Source: Porcincola sp945869225 (GTDB taxonomy: Bacteria; Bacillota; Clostridia; Lachnospirales; Lachnospiraceae). Taken from it: a DNA stretch of 64,000 nt. Below the pieces are notes generated by a model. It did no database searches. It saw only the letters and a program-made list of their open reading frames with translations, and was not told the DNA's origin. The stretch is taken from the NCBI RefSeq assembly GCF_052118625.1, contig NZ_JBQKGW010000009.1:32823-96822 (forward strand), given 5' to 3'. The position numbers were made by a program, and so were the translations under genes. This document shows positions 62,556-64,000 of the stretch, piece by piece. Position 1 is the first letter of the stretch, and each line of letters opens with the position of its first letter.

Positions 62556-63182
62556 TCAGACGTGCAGGAAATTATCCAGGATTCTCAGTCCCCATTTGCC
62601 ACTTTTCTCCGGATGAAATTGACAAGCGAACAAGTTGCCGCTTTCAACCCCGACGTCTATCTGTGTTCCATATTCACAGGTTGCCGTTACAATCGAAGGA
62701 TTCCGTGCCTTCAGGTAGTAGGAATGGACAAAATAAACCTCCGTCCCTTCCGGAATTCCCCGATACAGCCTGCTTTTTCTCGGAAATGAAAGCTGATTCC
62801 ATCCCATGTGCGGTACTTTTAATAAGCCATTCTTGTCGTCAATCTTCAGAATCTCGCCATCGAGCAGGCATAGCCCTCTGACATCCGTACCGTCCTGCAA
62901 AGCCAGGGATTCATCGCTGCGTTCAAAAAGTAACTGAAGCCCGAGACATATTCCAAGCAGTGGGATTCCGCGCTTTACAGTCTCCCGCAGCGTTTCATCC
63001 AGTCCAAAATCAACAAGCTTTTCCATCGCATCTGCAAATGCGCCGACCCCCGGAAGAATCACATGATCAGCCTGAAGAATCTCAGCCCTGTCTCTGGTGA
63101 GAATTGTCTGATACCCAAGAAAAGCACAGGCTTTCTGGACACTCATGATATTCCCGGCATCGTAGTCTACAATTGCAATCAT
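62556..63182 (-). CDS. hisH: Imidazole glycerol phosphate synthase, glutaminase subunit
   Basis: 208 aa class-I glutamine amidotransferase. The nucleophile is in LLGICLGLQLLFE, and the His/Glu pair is in FACQFHPEKSGKWG. GVGAFADAM is the oxyanion region. Its start overlaps the upstream Sir2-like gene by 4 bases. The remaining his genes are not in the window. Confidence 0.98.
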   Translation of the reverse strand: MIAIVDYDAGNIMSVQKACAFLGYQTILTRDRAEILQADHVILPGVGAFADAMEKLVDFGLDETLRETVKRGIPLLGICLGLQLLFERSDESLALQDGTDVRGLCLLDGEILKIDDKNGLLKVPHMGWNQLSFPRKSRLYRGIPEGTEVYFVHSYYLKARNPSIVTATCEYGTQIDVGVESGNLFACQFHPEKSGKWGLRILDNFLHV

Positions 63183-63754
63183 GCATCCTCCTTCTGATCA
63201 GTCTTCACATCCCATTGTTTGAGTTTTTCGAGCCATTCAATCGAATTACACTTCACCGAATATGCACGTCCTGTCTCAGCCAGCTCTTTCGGGAGCTGCG
63301 GCAAGGAAGCATGCACACGAATCAGGCTGCTTTTCATATTGAGCTGCGTAATCTTTTCAAACGGCCATCGAATCAGTTCCGGTGAAACAAATCCTACACC
63401 CAATTCAAGAAGAAGCAGGCGATGACCAAGCGTCCCGGAGATCCATCTGAGATAAGTATTCCACTGCTCTTCACTGCACGAGTCGTTTTCCTTCGGACCA
63501 TACGGCTCAGTAATAAAGAATGGAAGCAGGTTAGAGCGGAAGACAAGATCATCTGAATTCTGTGATACAACAAAATACGTCTTGCCCCTTAAACATGGCG
63601 GAAGCATGTTCAGTGCTTTGACAATCCTGTCGCTTCTTTGAGATGTCCCATCCGACCGAAGCTCCTCGCCCAGACCAATCAGAACCATCTCAGCATCCCG
63701 AAAATGTTTTTCGATATCAGCCTCGAGCATAAGAACACTCTGACTCCTTTCCAT
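63179..63754 (-). CDS. Sir2-like (NAD-binding deacylase fold) protein, apparently non-catalytic
   Basis: 191 aa. It shows the frame of clostridial Sir2-like proteins: DAEMVLIGLGEELRSD near the N-terminus, TYFVVSQNSDDLVFR in the middle, and a C-terminal LLLLELGVGFVSPELIRWPF then NSIEWLEKL. The conserved NVDxL-H catalytic histidine and the zinc-finger cysteines of active sirtuins are missing, so NAD-dependent deacylation is doubtful. The family match is by pattern memory and moderately sure. It starts the unit with hisH through an ATGA overlap. Confidence 0.65.
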   Translation of the reverse strand: MERSQSVLMLEADIEKHFRDAEMVLIGLGEELRSDGTSQRSDRIVKALNMLPPCLRGKTYFVVSQNSDDLVFRSNLLPFFITEPYGPKENDSCSEEQWNTYLRWISGTLGHRLLLLELGVGFVSPELIRWPFEKITQLNMKSSLIRVHASLPQLPKELAETGRAYSVKCNSIEWLEKLKQWDVKTDQKEDA

Positions 63755-63810
63755 GTTTTGCCTTAAATAATTTTTACTTCCCCCAGTATACCATAGGTCG
63801 GAAGATATAT

Positions 63811-63839
63811 AAAAAAAGACTCCGGATTTCTCCGAAGTC
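63811..63839 (-). terminator. Terminator of the rRNA operon
   Basis: On the minus strand, a GACTTCGGA/TCCGGAGTC stem (one mismatch) with a GAAA loop is followed by TTTTTTT. It lies about 95 bases beyond the 23S rRNA 3' end and before the Sir2-like gene. Confidence 0.88.
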
Positions 63840-63934
63840 TTTTACCTGTATCTTGAAAACCGCACACAAAATCGTTACCCTGACATTTCCCTTTTTCTAT
63901 CCGTTTTCCAAACTCACTTACCATTGTGCCTTTT

Positions 63935-64000
63935 GGATAAGCCTGCGACCGATTAGTAACAGTCAGCTCCATACATTACTGTACTTCCACCTCTGTCCTA
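63935..64000 (-). rRNA. 23S ribosomal RNA, 3' end only
   Basis: The minus-strand sequence has GGTGGAAGTACAGTAATG, GAGCTGACTGTTACTAATCG and GTCGCAGGCTTATCC, the conserved last helices of bacterial 23S rRNA. The 3' end is placed near 63935 by homology; the rest lies beyond the window. No 5S rRNA gene follows it before the terminator. Confidence 0.92.

Noticed and set aside
63763..63972. Open frame of 69 codons at the right edge.
   Set aside because: It runs through the 23S rRNA 3' end, the spacer and the terminator, so it is not a gene.

Overview
The window looks like a chromosomal segment of a moderately high-GC clostridium, most likely in the Lachnospiraceae. The evidence is gene content and order: an rplS–lepB–rbgA–signal peptidase–rnhB–yraN block, a PDZ/radical-SAM (DUF512)–der–plsY block, a folD–fchA–metF one-carbon trio, small families common in that group (DUF5662, DUF5688, a 72-aa Cys-rich protein), a tetrahydrofolate riboswitch, and strong AGGAGG-type ribosome binding sites. 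No species can be named from the sequence alone. There is no phage, transposase, integrase or CRISPR array. Most of the window is ordinary chromosomal housekeeping DNA, read largely on the minus strand.

Layout. 1–4.5 kb: the 3' end of an unidentified gene, a membrane-anchored VWA protein and a secreted cell-wall-binding glucosaminidase. 4.6–9.6 kb: gdhA, a patatin-like lipase and the folate genes. 9.7–12.8 kb: an ABC importer of the TrpXYZ/PF04392 type with its own promoter. 12.8–17.5 kb: plsY, der, the PDZ/radical-SAM protein, and a divergent PRPP synthetase. 17.5–22.8 kb: pgeF, yraN, rnhB, two signal peptidases, rbgA and rplS. 22.8–27.1 kb: lacZ and the decayed remnant of a sugar ABC permease. 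27.1–32.8 kb: an LTA-synthase-like enzyme, a rhomboid-like protein with a zinc-ribbon tail, aroC and a lactonase-fold protein. 32.9–37.7 kb: a regulator plus potABCD polyamine operon. 37.8–39.5 kb: an RluA enzyme and a TetR regulator. 39.6–43.6 kb: metNIQ and a divergent LysR. 43.5–48 kb: DUF5662, an amylase-like protein that appears to lack its catalytic nucleophile, riboswitch-controlled folT, and two small genes. 48.1–54.2 kb: a CobW GTPase, metA, ligA, an RsuA/RluF enzyme, an SH3 protein and tRNA-Arg(CCG). 54.3–60.7 kb: a giant Cna-B repeat surface protein with a DUF5688 gene. 61–63.8 kb: ung, hisF, hisH and a Sir2-like protein. 63.9 kb to the end: the 3' end of a 23S rRNA gene.

Themes. 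One-carbon metabolism appears twice (folD/fchA/metF, and folT behind a tetrahydrofolate riboswitch). Methionine supply appears twice (metNIQ with LysR; metA with the acetyl-CoA-type residue). Several proteins keep a family fold but lack key residues: FolD without two residues needed for cyclohydrolase activity, next to a separate cyclohydrolase; a signal peptidase with Arg in place of the catalytic Lys; the GH13 protein; a CobW GTPase without its CxCC metal motif; and a rhomboid-like protein without the GxSG serine motif. The most testable findings are the FolD/FchA division of labour, the Lys-to-Arg signal peptidase, the paired TATA-N9-TATA sites around metNIQ/lysR, and an identical acidic C-terminal tail on two unrelated solute-binding proteins that lack a lipobox.
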